Counted from the stretch's first letter, positions 1-6,959 are shown. The stretch: 7,037 nucleotides of DNA from an uncultured Bacteroidota bacterium (GCA_937893205.1 CALBJU010000298.1:1-7037), one strand, 5' to 3'. Notes: generated by a model not told the origin, from the sequence alone. Numbers and translations: made by a program.

Positions 1-1578
1 GTGCTCGAACGAGTCAAAAACCGAGTGATACGAACCGCCGCTGCTCTCTCCTCCGAAGCTCAGGTTCAGCGAAGAAATGCCCGCGTGCTGGAGGAACGGA
101 GAATAATCCGATCCCGATCCAAGGGGATAAATGGGAATGTCGCCCTCTTCAGGCGTTGTGGCCGAACCCTCGGCGAGGCCGCGGGCACGCAATCGTTCCA
201 GCACGGTGACTCCCGTTTGAGGATCGTCCACATCTCGGGCAATCTGGTTGATGAACTCCTGCAGCGTGTGCGAGCCGCCCATTCCCAGAAATCCACGCCC
301 AGATCCATCCGTGTTCAGGTAAGCAACCATTTTCTGATCCAGCTCGTCCCGGTGATATTCGACCCACTCGGTCGATCCCAACAGGCCGGGCTCTTCAGCG
401 TCCCAGGACCCATAGATAATAGTTCGCTTCGGGCGCCAGCCAGACTTTACGAGTTCGCCGACTGCTCGGGCTTCTTCAAGCATCGCCACCTGACCACTGG
501 TAGGATCGGATGCCCCGAACACCCATGCATCGCGGTGATTTCCGCGCATGATCCACTCATCCGGGAATTCGCTTCCCTCCATCCGCGCAATCACATTGTA
601 GGCGGGGACGATATCCCAGCTAAATCTAAGTTTCACGTGTACGCGTGCGGGACCCGGACCGATGTGATAGGTGATAGGCAGCGCGCCCCTCCAACTGCTG
701 GGAGCGACCGGTCCGCCGAGTGCCGACAACAGCGGGAGTGCGTCATCATAGGAGATCGGAAGCACCGGAATTTTCATTACCGTTGGCGATTCTTCGGGCG
801 TCATGCGCTCGGTATCCTTTTTCGCCCCGACAAACGGAGTCAGAGGATCGCCCGGATAGAGTGGCATATCCGCGACCGAGCCTCGCTGCGCGCCCATTCC
901 CATCTTGAAGGCTCCTTCGGGATAGACATCCCCTCTCCAGTAGCCATCATCCAGGGGATCAGAGTAGAGAATGCAGCCGATAGCGCCGTGCTCGTAAGCC
1001 ACTTTGACCTTGATCCCGCGCCAGGAGCCGCCATAGCGGGCGATTACAATTTTGCCCTCGACTGAGATACCGCGCCGTTCGAGCTCCTCGTAGTCTTGTG
1101 GGATTCCCTGATTCACGTAGACGAGTTCGGCCTCAACGTCACCATCAGCCGAATAGGCATTAAATGGTGGAAGTACATTTTCGAGGTTGGCCGACGACGC
1201 ATCCTCTGGTAGAACGGGTTCGGTCAGGCCTGCGACAAAATGGGTAGGCGCCACGAGTTCGACTAGGCGCTCAAGGGGGGTTGGAAACAGGACGTGGAAG
1301 ACTTCTATTTCGGTCTCATACCCCCAGGATTCAAACAGGTCAGCCACCCATTCAGCGTTTGCTTTTGATCCCGGAGAGCCGACATGCTGGGCTTGCGATG
1401 TCAGATGCTTCATCCACGACCTGAGATTGTCAGGATTGAGATGCGCATCGAATTGATCTTCAAGCCGGTGCTGGGCCGCTGAGCCTTCGACTGAGAATCC
1501 AATAATCTTTTCGTCACCTGCGGGGGAAGCAGCGACGATCAACAGAATTACGAGGACGAACAGGAGACGCTTCAGCAT
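1..1578 (-). CDS. M28 family metallopeptidase, glutamate carboxypeptidase II-like, secreted (C-terminus cut by window edge)
   Basis: Reading back from the ATG at 1578 gives 526 open codons to the window edge. The protein is a zinc-dependent exopeptidase of the family that includes human GCPII (PSMA/NAALADase), expected to act in the periplasm or outside the cell. Residues 1 to about 20 form a signal peptide (MLKRLLFVLVILLIVAASPA) without a lipobox Cys. A PA-type insert covers roughly 130-300 and includes GKIVIARYGGSWRG at 175-188. The catalytic part carries all five expected zinc ligands, with spacing matching human GCPII: H348 and D358 (GNHRDAWVFGASDP), catalytic E395 and ligand E396 (WDAEEPGLLG), D424 (NTDGS) and H518 (YHSVFDSFEH). 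The C-terminal helical dimerisation domain, usually some 150-200 residues, would lie outside the window. The two S1-pocket arginines of human GCPII are replaced (N505, S507), so a glutamate-specific carboxypeptidase role is not implied; a general amino- or carboxypeptidase is possible. No Shine-Dalgarno is visible; the start is chosen because it yields a clean signal peptide. It lies 73 bp downstream of the lyase-family gene on the same strand. Confidence 0.93.
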   Translation of the reverse strand, partial: MLKRLLFVLVILLIVAASPAGDEKIIGFSVEGSAAQHRLEDQFDAHLNPDNLRSWMKHLTSQAQHVGSPGSKANAEWVADLFESWGYETEIEVFHVLFPTPLERLVELVAPTHFVAGLTEPVLPEDASSANLENVLPPFNAYSADGDVEAELVYVNQGIPQDYEELERRGISVEGKIVIARYGGSWRGIKVKVAYEHGAIGCILYSDPLDDGYWRGDVYPEGAFKMGMGAQRGSVADMPLYPGDPLTPFVGAKKDTERMTPEESPTVMKIPVLPISYDDALPLLSALGGPVAPSSWRGALPITYHIGPGPARVHVKLRFSWDIVPAYNVIARMEGSEFPDEWIMRGNHRDAWVFGASDPTSGQVAMLEEARAVGELVKSGWRPKRTIIYGSWDAEEPGLLGSTEWVEYHRDELDQKMVAYLNTDGSGRGFLGMGGSHTLQEFINQIARDVDDPQTGVTVLERLRARGLAEGSATTPEEGDIPIYPLGSGSDYSPFLQHAGISSLNLSFGGESSGGSYHSVFDSFEH

Positions 1579-1651
1579 GGGATCGACGGGAATGGTGGGG
1601 TATCAGAGCGGAAGACGCAATGTACGCGCATGCCCCAGAAAAATCAGCCCG

Positions 1652-2545
1652 TCAGTCGGCGAAGTTGGGTAGCACCCCTGTGGTATCTAGAATCTCTTGG
1701 AGACGCTCTTGAAGCATGGGTGTGAGCCCGGTGAGGGGCGGTCGCACTGTTTTCCATCCATCTTCCTCATAGTGGTCGGCCAGAACGTGTTTGAGCATGG
1801 GAACGAACGGAAGGGCCTCGAGAGCTCTTCGCGTCTTGATCATCCTGTCTGCCAGACTCTTTTCGCCGTCATAAACGAGCCGCATCAAACGCGATGTGAG
1901 ATTGGCCGTGGCCGATATACAGCCGACACCGCCTTCGCCCAAAGCGTAGGGCAATAGAGCTTCGGACCCTGCGAATACCGCAAAATCGTCGATTTCGCGG
2001 CAATAATTGGTCAAATTATCGGTGTCCCCACTGGAATCTTTTATGCCCGCGATCACCGGCCCGTGCGCCTCTCGAAGTCGCTGGATTACGGGAACCGAAT
2101 AACCCATTCCGGCCATCTTCGGAAAATGGTAGAGTATCATTCTCATGTCATCGCGGTCGCTGCCTTCAACCACCGCTGATACTGACCTGAAGAGTCCATC
2201 TTCGGAGACATTCTTGTAATAGAAAGGAGGGAGTATCAGCGTCGCCAGGCAGCCGGTATCGACGGCATGACGTGACAGTTCGATCGAATCGGTGATGGCG
2301 CAGCAACCTGCGCCCACAATGATTCGGGACATATCTGTTCCGCGCTTTGCCAGTCCGTCCAGTAATTGACGTCGCTCAGAAACCGAAAAGGAGTTGGCTT
2401 CGCCCGTAGTGCCGAAGACTACGACGCCGTGGCAACCATTTTCAAACAGCCATTTGACGTGACTTGCCATCCGGTTTTCATCAGGAAGGAGATCTGAGTT
2501 GACAGGGGTTATCGAGGCGGCCCAGAGTCCGGAGAGGTTGGTCAT
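1652..2545 (-). CDS. Dihydrodipicolinate synthase / N-acetylneuraminate lyase family protein
   Basis: A 297-residue cytoplasmic TIM-barrel class I aldolase/lyase, normal length for the family. Family members bind pyruvate (or a 2-keto acid) as a Schiff base on lysine. Visible motifs: FGTTGEANSFS at 44-54 (T46-T47 match the Thr pair of DapA), LPPFYYKNVSEDGL at 105-118, the catalytic Tyr139 in ILYHFPKMAG, and the Schiff-base Lys169 in GIKDSSGD, followed by SATANL near 211-216. The arginine that in E. coli DapA (R138) binds the substrate carboxylate is Met144 here. True 4-hydroxy-tetrahydrodipicolinate synthase is therefore doubtful, and a sugar-acid or sialate-type lyase/dehydratase is equally possible. 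The frame stays open upstream to a TTG at 2593, but the ATG at 2545 is preferred: it gives the usual family N-terminus (MTNLSGLWAASITP) and the extra 16 residues look non-homologous. No lysine-biosynthesis genes adjoin it. It precedes the M28 peptidase on the same strand and may be co-transcribed with it. Confidence 0.9.
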   Translation of the reverse strand: MTNLSGLWAASITPVNSDLLPDENRMASHVKWLFENGCHGVVVFGTTGEANSFSVSERRQLLDGLAKRGTDMSRIIVGAGCCAITDSIELSRHAVDTGCLATLILPPFYYKNVSEDGLFRSVSAVVEGSDRDDMRMILYHFPKMAGMGYSVPVIQRLREAHGPVIAGIKDSSGDTDNLTNYCREIDDFAVFAGSEALLPYALGEGGVGCISATANLTSRLMRLVYDGEKSLADRMIKTRRALEALPFVPMLKHVLADHYEEDGWKTVRPPLTGLTPMLQERLQEILDTTGVLPNFAD

Positions 2546-2666
2546 GAATGATGTGGGGTCGGCGGGGATCGAATAGAAGTGAACGCGACCCAATGATTAC
2601 AAACCCATTGAGTTCCATGCCCAAGTTACGCACGAGATTGGTTCGAGGAACGGTCACAGAATTAGA
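2546..2666. other. Intergenic spacer upstream of the lyase-family gene
   Basis: This 121-bp stretch separates the pseudogene from the lyase-family start and should contain that gene's 5' leader. On the minus strand a TGGGTTTG (around 2600-2610) resembles the Bacteroidota -7 element TAnnTTTG with one mismatch, but the nearest upstream TTG is only about 14 bases away, shorter than the usual spacing. No promoter is therefore called. No tRNA, terminator or strong inverted repeat was recognised. Confidence 0.4.
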
Positions 2667-2938
2667 TCACTTCAGATCAGGCCTGCTGGCAGACCGCGCG
2701 CCCCAATGCTTCGCGTTGAAGCGCTCGGATTCTCCACGAGCGATCGAGAGTGTCTGCCACGAATCACCGGCATGCACCCTCGCCAGTAAGACAATCTGTC
2801 CGACGTGGCGTAATGCGTCATCTGCCTTGAAATGGCCCGAACGACGCTGTGCTCTTCCCCTCGGATGGTCACACTCCGGGCAAGATCGTCTTCCGTCAGA
2901 GAATCCATGACATTCTGGATTATGCGGGGATGGAACAT
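2667..2938 (-). pseudogene. DUF1572 / DinB-like protein remnant, 5'-truncated and frameshifted
   Basis: Two overlapping minus-strand frames each hold half of a DUF1572 (DinB-superfamily) C-terminus. From 2938 the first frame reads IIQNVMDSLTEDDLARSVTI, then a stretch ending RQMTHYA near 2808. The recognisable sequence then jumps to the other frame at about 2807: HVGQIVLLARVHAG, DSWQTLSIARGESERFNAKH, ending with TGA at 2667-2669. Intact members read HY-x-x-HVGQI continuously. Here only two bases (2808-2809) separate the HY and HVG codons, consistent with a net loss of 4 nt. The N-terminal helices of the four-helix bundle are absent: the first frame meets a TAA about 11 codons upstream of the ATG, and no homologous peptide is seen further up. 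The family's usual length is about 160-180 residues, so roughly 95 remain. The His of HVGQ belongs to the motif that is metal-binding in active DinB-fold proteins. The family's function is poorly known. A sequencing error could explain the frameshift but not the missing N-terminus. Confidence 0.75.
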
Positions 2939-2985
2939 CGATTTGAGACTTCCTGTACACGTACGCAGTCGTTAGAGTTCATCTG

Positions 2986-3011
2986 GTGGAATACATTCCA
3001 CAATGTGGAAT
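2986..3011. promoter_or_regulatory. Alternating palindromic array, candidate operator of the alpha/beta hydrolase gene
   Basis: Three copies of the heptamer GTGGAAT alternate in orientation: forward at 2986-2992, reverse (ATTCCAC) at 2995-3001, forward at 3005-3011. The first two form a perfect 7-bp inverted repeat around an AC spacer. The last two form a perfect 8-bp inverted repeat (ATTCCACA-A-TGTGGAAT, 2995-3011). Half-site centres are 9 and 10 bp apart, close to one helical turn. The array ends 15 bp before the preferred hydrolase start at 3027. Operator function is inferred. An RNA hairpin at the 5' end of the mRNA is the alternative. Confidence 0.5.
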
Positions 3012-3026
3012 CCTCAATTTAATAAA

Positions 3027-4010
3027 ATGTCGCGATTCCGAACAACAATACTGATCCTCGTTGCTCTCGTGCTTCTGATATTCGCGGGGCCAAAAGTCAA
3101 GATCGACGAAAGCTGGACAGAAGTTACCCCTCTCAAAGACCTTGATGCATGGCTGCAGGAAAAGGAAGATCGAATCGAAGGCATCCGTGACGGGCTTGAG
3201 AAACGAATTGTGTGGGCGGATTCTACGGGCCAGAAAACACATTTCGCGATCGTGTATCTGCACGGCTTTTCTGCCAGTAGCAAAGAGACCTATCCATTTT
3301 CAGATTCGATAGCGGCCGCATTGGGAGCGAATCTGTTCTACACCCGCCTCGCGGGTCATGGTCGCGACGGCACAGCCCTCGGGAATTCGACCGCCCATGA
3401 GTGGATCCAGGACACGGTAGAGAGCATTCGAGTGGCCGAAAAAATTGGCGATGAAATCATCCTGATTGGCACGTCGACTGGCGCCACGCTGGCGGCGTGG
3501 GCGACTGCCCAAGAAGAGCTGAGCGAAAATATCTCTGCGCAGATCTGGATCAGCCCGAATCTCGCACCGGCAAATTCGAGGTCAGCAATGTTGCTCTGGC
3601 CGTGGGGGAGGGTGCTGTTGAAAGTTATGGAAGGCGATACGTATGGATGGGAAGCTCAAAATGAGCTTCACGACGAATATGGTACCCAGGAATTCGGGTC
3701 CGAGGTGCTGTTGCAGATGATGGGCCTGGTTGACGTAGTTCAGCATCAGGAATTTTCGCAAATCACGATTCCAACGCTGGTGGTCTATTCTCCGACGGAT
3801 GAGGTCATCGACCAGAGGGTCTCGATACGATTATGGGACGATCTGGGGGCTGCCAAAAAGGATTCGATGATCGTCATGCGTGCGCTGGACACGAGTAATC
3901 ACGTCATTGTGGGCGATGCATTGGGTCCCAGAAATACTCTGCGCGTAGCTCAAAGGGTGATTTCGTTCCTGGAGATGGTTACCGAAAAGGATCCGTCCGA
4001 GAATGACTAG
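3027..4010 (+). CDS. Membrane-anchored alpha/beta hydrolase (serine aminopeptidase S33 / lysophospholipase-like)
   Basis: A 327-residue protein with an alpha/beta-hydrolase fold. Residues 6-21 form a hydrophobic segment (TTILILVALVLLIF) after positively charged Arg residues; with no clear signal-peptidase site it is probably an inner-membrane anchor with the catalytic domain in the periplasm. The fold starts near residue 72 (FAIVYLHGFSASSKETYP, oxyanion-hole HG at 79-80). The nucleophile elbow is GTSTG with Ser150. The catalytic Asp258 lies in YSPTDEVID and His292 in DTSNHVIVGD, so the triad is complete. Overall it resembles monoacylglycerol lipase/S33-type esterases (Hydrolase_4), but the substrate cannot be assigned. 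An in-frame ATG at 3003 would add MWNPQFNK. The ATG at 3027 is preferred because it follows an AT-rich stretch (TTTAATAAA), starts directly at the anchor, and leaves the palindrome outside the coding region. The gene is monocistronic here, divergent from the pseudogene and convergent with the TonB-dependent receptor, sharing 4 bp at the stops. Confidence 0.9.
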   Translation: MSRFRTTILILVALVLLIFAGPKVKIDESWTEVTPLKDLDAWLQEKEDRIEGIRDGLEKRIVWADSTGQKTHFAIVYLHGFSASSKETYPFSDSIAAALGANLFYTRLAGHGRDGTALGNSTAHEWIQDTVESIRVAEKIGDEIILIGTSTGATLAAWATAQEELSENISAQIWISPNLAPANSRSAMLLWPWGRVLLKVMEGDTYGWEAQNELHDEYGTQEFGSEVLLQMMGLVDVVQHQEFSQITIPTLVVYSPTDEVIDQRVSIRLWDDLGAAKKDSMIVMRALDTSNHVIVGDALGPRNTLRVAQRVISFLEMVTEKDPSEND

Positions 4011-6850
4011 AATTCGTGGGTCAGGCGCAGTAGCGCCAGACGGCCTATCTCGGGGACGAATACAAATTCACGATGCTTGTTGTCCGTCAGATTCTGGATC
4101 GTGAGATTTACCTGGGTGTTTTTCGAGAAGGGAACGCGGTAGTTCATCGAGGAGTCGACGACAAAGAAGCCTTCGACAGCGCCCACGTATACATCCGATC
4201 GTACGGGGAAGCCCTCGACATAACGTCCCCTGACTGAAAATCCGATCCGGCCATCTTCGGATTCATAGTAAAATTGAGCTCCCCCTTTCTGCCGGGGCGA
4301 ATTGAGTGCGATATCGTCGACGCCATCCACATTCCGAAAGAAATTGTCTGAGAGCCAGGAGTACATGACTCCGACCCGCATACGGCGGCTCAAAAACATC
4401 ATCACGTTTATGTCGGCTCCGTTGACCGAAACGTCACCGAAATTCTGTCTCATGAGCATCACGGCGGTGGGGTCAAAAGCTTCGTCGGGGCTGACCGTAC
4501 CAAATGGAATAGCGCCCGCCACTCCGGTGGCCACAATCAGCGCAATTTCAGGCGAGGGGTCGCCGTCTCCATTTCCAAATAATTGCGGTGCAGCGTCCAG
4601 GGGCTGGAGGGCTGCCAATGCTTCAGAATTACTAGGATCCGCGAACACGTTTTGAAGCGTTTCAATGAGCTCCGAATGGAGCGAGGGGCCATCCAGAAAT
4701 ACATTCGGCGTGCCCACGACGAAGGGCCCCAAAAAATTGCTGACCTGCGTGTGATATAAATCGACGCTGACGACCAATCCGCGTCCGATCAAACCCTTGT
4801 AACCAGCTTCTAGCGTCCTGGTGCGGGTTACCTTCAACTTCGGAAAGTCATTCACCCCCAAAACCGGAGTGAATGCCTGCGAATCCAGATCGAGTAACTG
4901 CAACGCATTCGACACGTTCGTGAGACTCGTAGGGAGCACTTGGTCGAGGGCGGTGGAGATTGCGGCAGTGTCTGCCACATCAATGATGCCCTGCGCGACG
5001 AGATTGTCCGCGAGACCGGCTACGGTGGACTGCCTGGCGACATCCCACATCACGTTGGTGAACGTAGGATCATGCAGATCGATGTAATCGGAAGTAGTCA
5101 GTCCTCGGGGATCGAGCGCCGCGAAAGGTGACCGAAAGCGGGGAGCACCGTTCGCACCATGCTGAAACGAAAATCCGTCGACCATGCCCTGCACACGCAG
5201 GTCGGTCGTGGGCGCGAATCCGAGGAGTGGTTCGAGTTGGCCCAGCGTAAAGAAATCCGCACGCCCCAGAATGTCCGAGAACAGGTCGTTCGGGAGGGGG
5301 GTGCGAAACGCTTGATTGTAGGTTATCCGGGTTGTGTGGGCTTCGGCTGGTTTGAAAACGATTGCGGCGCGCGGAGAGAAGGTGTAGGTGTCCAGTTTAT
5401 CGTGATAGTCGACGCGCGCCGCACCATGAAGACTCAAACGACGATTGACCTTCGTTTCGGACTGCAGATAGATACCGACCTCACTGACATTGTCGCTGTC
5501 TTCGTTCCGGCCGTTGATCGTGCCCTCACCCTCGGGAAGCGTGTAAAACGCGTCTAAACCGTACGTGAAGCGCTGATTGGTCGTGAGCTCGGTGTAGTGC
5601 TGAACCTGCGCCACAAACAGTCGAGAGACGTCCCGGAAAACTTCTCCCGTTCGAAGGAAATAGGACGTTCCCGAGTTCATCAGATTCCCGTACGCCTGTG
5701 CGAAGAAGCGTCCGGACTGAAACCGGAGCTGCCCGTAACTGATTCTCGCGTTCTCGACCTGCGCCGCCCCGGTGGGCGTAATTTCGATATTATTTCCCCG
5801 AGTCACGCCCGCGCTCAGGATGAGCGTGGCGCCCGAGGGAAAACGATAGTCCATGCGCGTGTTCAGCGCCAGATTGCGTACGTCAAAATCCCGGGCGCCA
5901 ATCAATAGCGTGTCGGCACGGGCTCCGGCCGTCAGGGCCTGACTTCTAGCCAGCAGCTCTTCGGGATCGGAATATTCATACTCGCTTCCCGTGTAGTATT
6001 GGGCAGATACCTTGTAGCCAAACCTGCGCCCGAAAGTCCCAGCGTGCCGGATCGAGCCCAGTAAAACGTCCTGCTGGCCAGCCGCGAGGCTGAGGGAGGT
6101 GCCCTGGGAATCAAAGGGGCTTTTCGTCAGGATATGGATCACTCCATTGGCGGCATTAGGGCCGTAGAGAGCAGACGCAGGTCCCGTGACCACCTCAATC
6201 TGGTCAATATCCCCGTTCGTCATCGGAATGAGTTGAAGGGCGGTGAGCCTGACGGATGGGGCGCTGGCAATTCGGTTGTCCACCATCGTGAGCAGTGAGC
6301 TCGAAAGATTATCGTTGAATCCTCGAATCGCGATCCGGGAAGAGACGAGTCCGGTGGTCACCAGATCCAGAGCAGGTACCGACGTCAGGTGAGAAGCCGC
6401 CGTGAGTGCTGTTCTGGACTCCAGCTCTCTGGGTTCGAGCACGGTGATCGATGCGGGCGAATCCAGGAGCCGTTCCGGTCTGCGAGATGCAGTTATCGTG
6501 ATGGGGTTGATGAGCTGATTGCCCGGATCAAGCTGTACATCCAGAACCTGACTTTCCGACGTGACAACGTAGTCCTCCTTCATCCATGAGTCGTATCCGA
6601 TGAAGGTGATTTCTACCCGATAGGTGCCCGGCGGCAGAAGCAGGGAATACCGGCCCGCCAGGTCTGTCGCGGCGCCCGTATCCACCACCCCGACAAAATG
6701 AACATTTGCGCCCGCCAACACTTCTTCAGATTCAGCATCGGTAACGATCCCGCTCACGGTAACGGTTGACTGGGCACGCGCCGTTCCGGAAAGCAGGAAT
6801 GCCGACAGAAAGATGCTGAAAATGATCGAAGGAGAGCTAAAACGCTTCAT
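4007..6850 (-). CDS. TonB-dependent outer-membrane receptor with N-terminal carboxypeptidase-regulatory-like domain
   Basis: A 947-residue outer-membrane transporter that would import a ligand using TonB-ExbBD energy. Residues 1-26 are a signal peptide ending in the AxA site TARA before Gln27. Residues 31-107 form a CarboxypepD_reg-like beta-sandwich (VSGIVTDAESEEVLAGANV, then GRYSLLLPPGTYRVEITFIG), typical of Bacteroidota-type receptors. A TonB-box-like ITITASRR lies at 117-124. The plug domain runs from about 129 to 245, with IAIRGFNDN and the conserved IEVVTGPASALYGPNAANGV. The remainder is a 22-strand-type beta-barrel ending in a C-terminal Phe (LALLRLTHEF), the expected BAM signal. Two long low-hydrophobicity stretches (about 528-665 and 710-803) interrupt the barrel and are probably extracellular loops; the second contains GNGDGDPSPE at 759-768. 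The frame extends to a TTG at 6931, but the ATG at 6850 gives a clean signal peptide. No SusD-type partner lies in the window, so a glycan role is not supported; the substrate is unknown. Confidence 0.94.
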   Translation of the reverse strand: MKRFSSPSIIFSIFLSAFLLSGTARAQSTVTVSGIVTDAESEEVLAGANVHFVGVVDTGAATDLAGRYSLLLPPGTYRVEITFIGYDSWMKEDYVVTSESQVLDVQLDPGNQLINPITITASRRPERLLDSPASITVLEPRELESRTALTAASHLTSVPALDLVTTGLVSSRIAIRGFNDNLSSSLLTMVDNRIASAPSVRLTALQLIPMTNGDIDQIEVVTGPASALYGPNAANGVIHILTKSPFDSQGTSLSLAAGQQDVLLGSIRHAGTFGRRFGYKVSAQYYTGSEYEYSDPEELLARSQALTAGARADTLLIGARDFDVRNLALNTRMDYRFPSGATLILSAGVTRGNNIEITPTGAAQVENARISYGQLRFQSGRFFAQAYGNLMNSGTSYFLRTGEVFRDVSRLFVAQVQHYTELTTNQRFTYGLDAFYTLPEGEGTINGRNEDSDNVSEVGIYLQSETKVNRRLSLHGAARVDYHDKLDTYTFSPRAAIVFKPAEAHTTRITYNQAFRTPLPNDLFSDILGRADFFTLGQLEPLLGFAPTTDLRVQGMVDGFSFQHGANGAPRFRSPFAALDPRGLTTSDYIDLHDPTFTNVMWDVARQSTVAGLADNLVAQGIIDVADTAAISTALDQVLPTSLTNVSNALQLLDLDSQAFTPVLGVNDFPKLKVTRTRTLEAGYKGLIGRGLVVSVDLYHTQVSNFLGPFVVGTPNVFLDGPSLHSELIETLQNVFADPSNSEALAALQPLDAAPQLFGNGDGDPSPEIALIVATGVAGAIPFGTVSPDEAFDPTAVMLMRQNFGDVSVNGADINVMMFLSRRMRVGVMYSWLSDNFFRNVDGVDDIALNSPRQKGGAQFYYESEDGRIGFSVRGRYVEGFPVRSDVYVGAVEGFFVVDSSMNYRVPFSKNTQVNLTIQNLTDNKHREFVFVPEIGRLALLRLTHEF

Positions 6851-6877
6851 GAAAAAGGGAAATTCGAGATAGTTGGC

Positions 6878-6925
6878 CGATGCCTGGCCTGCGATGAACC
6901 GGAACTCATGGATTCCAGGCCATCG
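6878..6925 (-). promoter_or_regulatory. Possible hairpin in the receptor gene leader
   Basis: CGATGCCTGG (6878-6887) can pair with CCAGGCCATCG (6915-6925), giving a 10-bp stem with a single bulged base and a loop of about 27 nt. It lies 28 bp upstream of the receptor ATG at 6850, so it would sit in the 5' untranslated region if transcription starts further up. No known riboswitch consensus (for example the cobalamin B12 box) was recognised. The long loop makes a stable fold uncertain. Confidence 0.25.
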
Positions 6926-6931
6926 AACCAA

Positions 6932-6959
6932 TATAAAAGGATGCCACTATAAAAGGATG
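6932..6959. repeat. 12-bp direct repeat upstream of the TonB-dependent receptor
   Basis: TATAAAAGGATG occurs at 6932-6943 and again at 6948-6959, separated by CCAC, a 16-bp period. It lies about 82-109 bp upstream of the receptor start. On the minus strand one copy contributes to TATATTGG (6935 to 6928), one mismatch from the Bacteroidota -7 element TAnnTTTG, but no matching -33 TTG sits at the expected distance. It could be a regulator-binding site or promoter duplication. Short plus-strand frames beginning inside it end within a few codons, so it is not a divergent gene start. Confidence 0.45.

Noticed and set aside
1..1065. Long plus-strand open frame of 354 codons
   Set aside because: It is antisense to the M28 peptidase, whose minus-strand frame carries all zinc ligands and a signal peptide. 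The plus-strand translation shows no recognisable domain.
1596..1637. Inverted pair TGGGGTAT / ATGCCCCA between the lyase and peptidase genes
   Set aside because: On the transcribed minus strand it has a C-A mismatch, a loop of about 26 nt and its T-run precedes rather than follows the stem, so it is not an intrinsic terminator.
2546..2593. 16-codon N-terminal extension of the lyase-family protein from a TTG start
   Set aside because: The extension does not resemble the family N-terminus, whereas the ATG at 2545 starts exactly where homology is expected.
2560..2610. GGGATCGAAT-like sequence suggestive of a tRNA T-arm
   Set aside because: No acceptor stem, anticodon arm or CCA-compatible end can be assembled around it on either strand.
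2979..3283. Minus-strand open frames opposite the hydrolase 5' end, considered as the missing N-terminus of the DUF1572 remnant
   Set aside because: Neither translation resembles the DUF1572 N-terminal helices, and the hydrolase signal-anchor and fold are clearly encoded on the plus strand.
5159..5557. Plus-strand open frame of 132 codons inside the receptor gene
   Set aside because: It lies wholly opposite the TonB-dependent receptor barrel and its composition (many Arg, Val and Gly) is that of a shadow frame with no motif.
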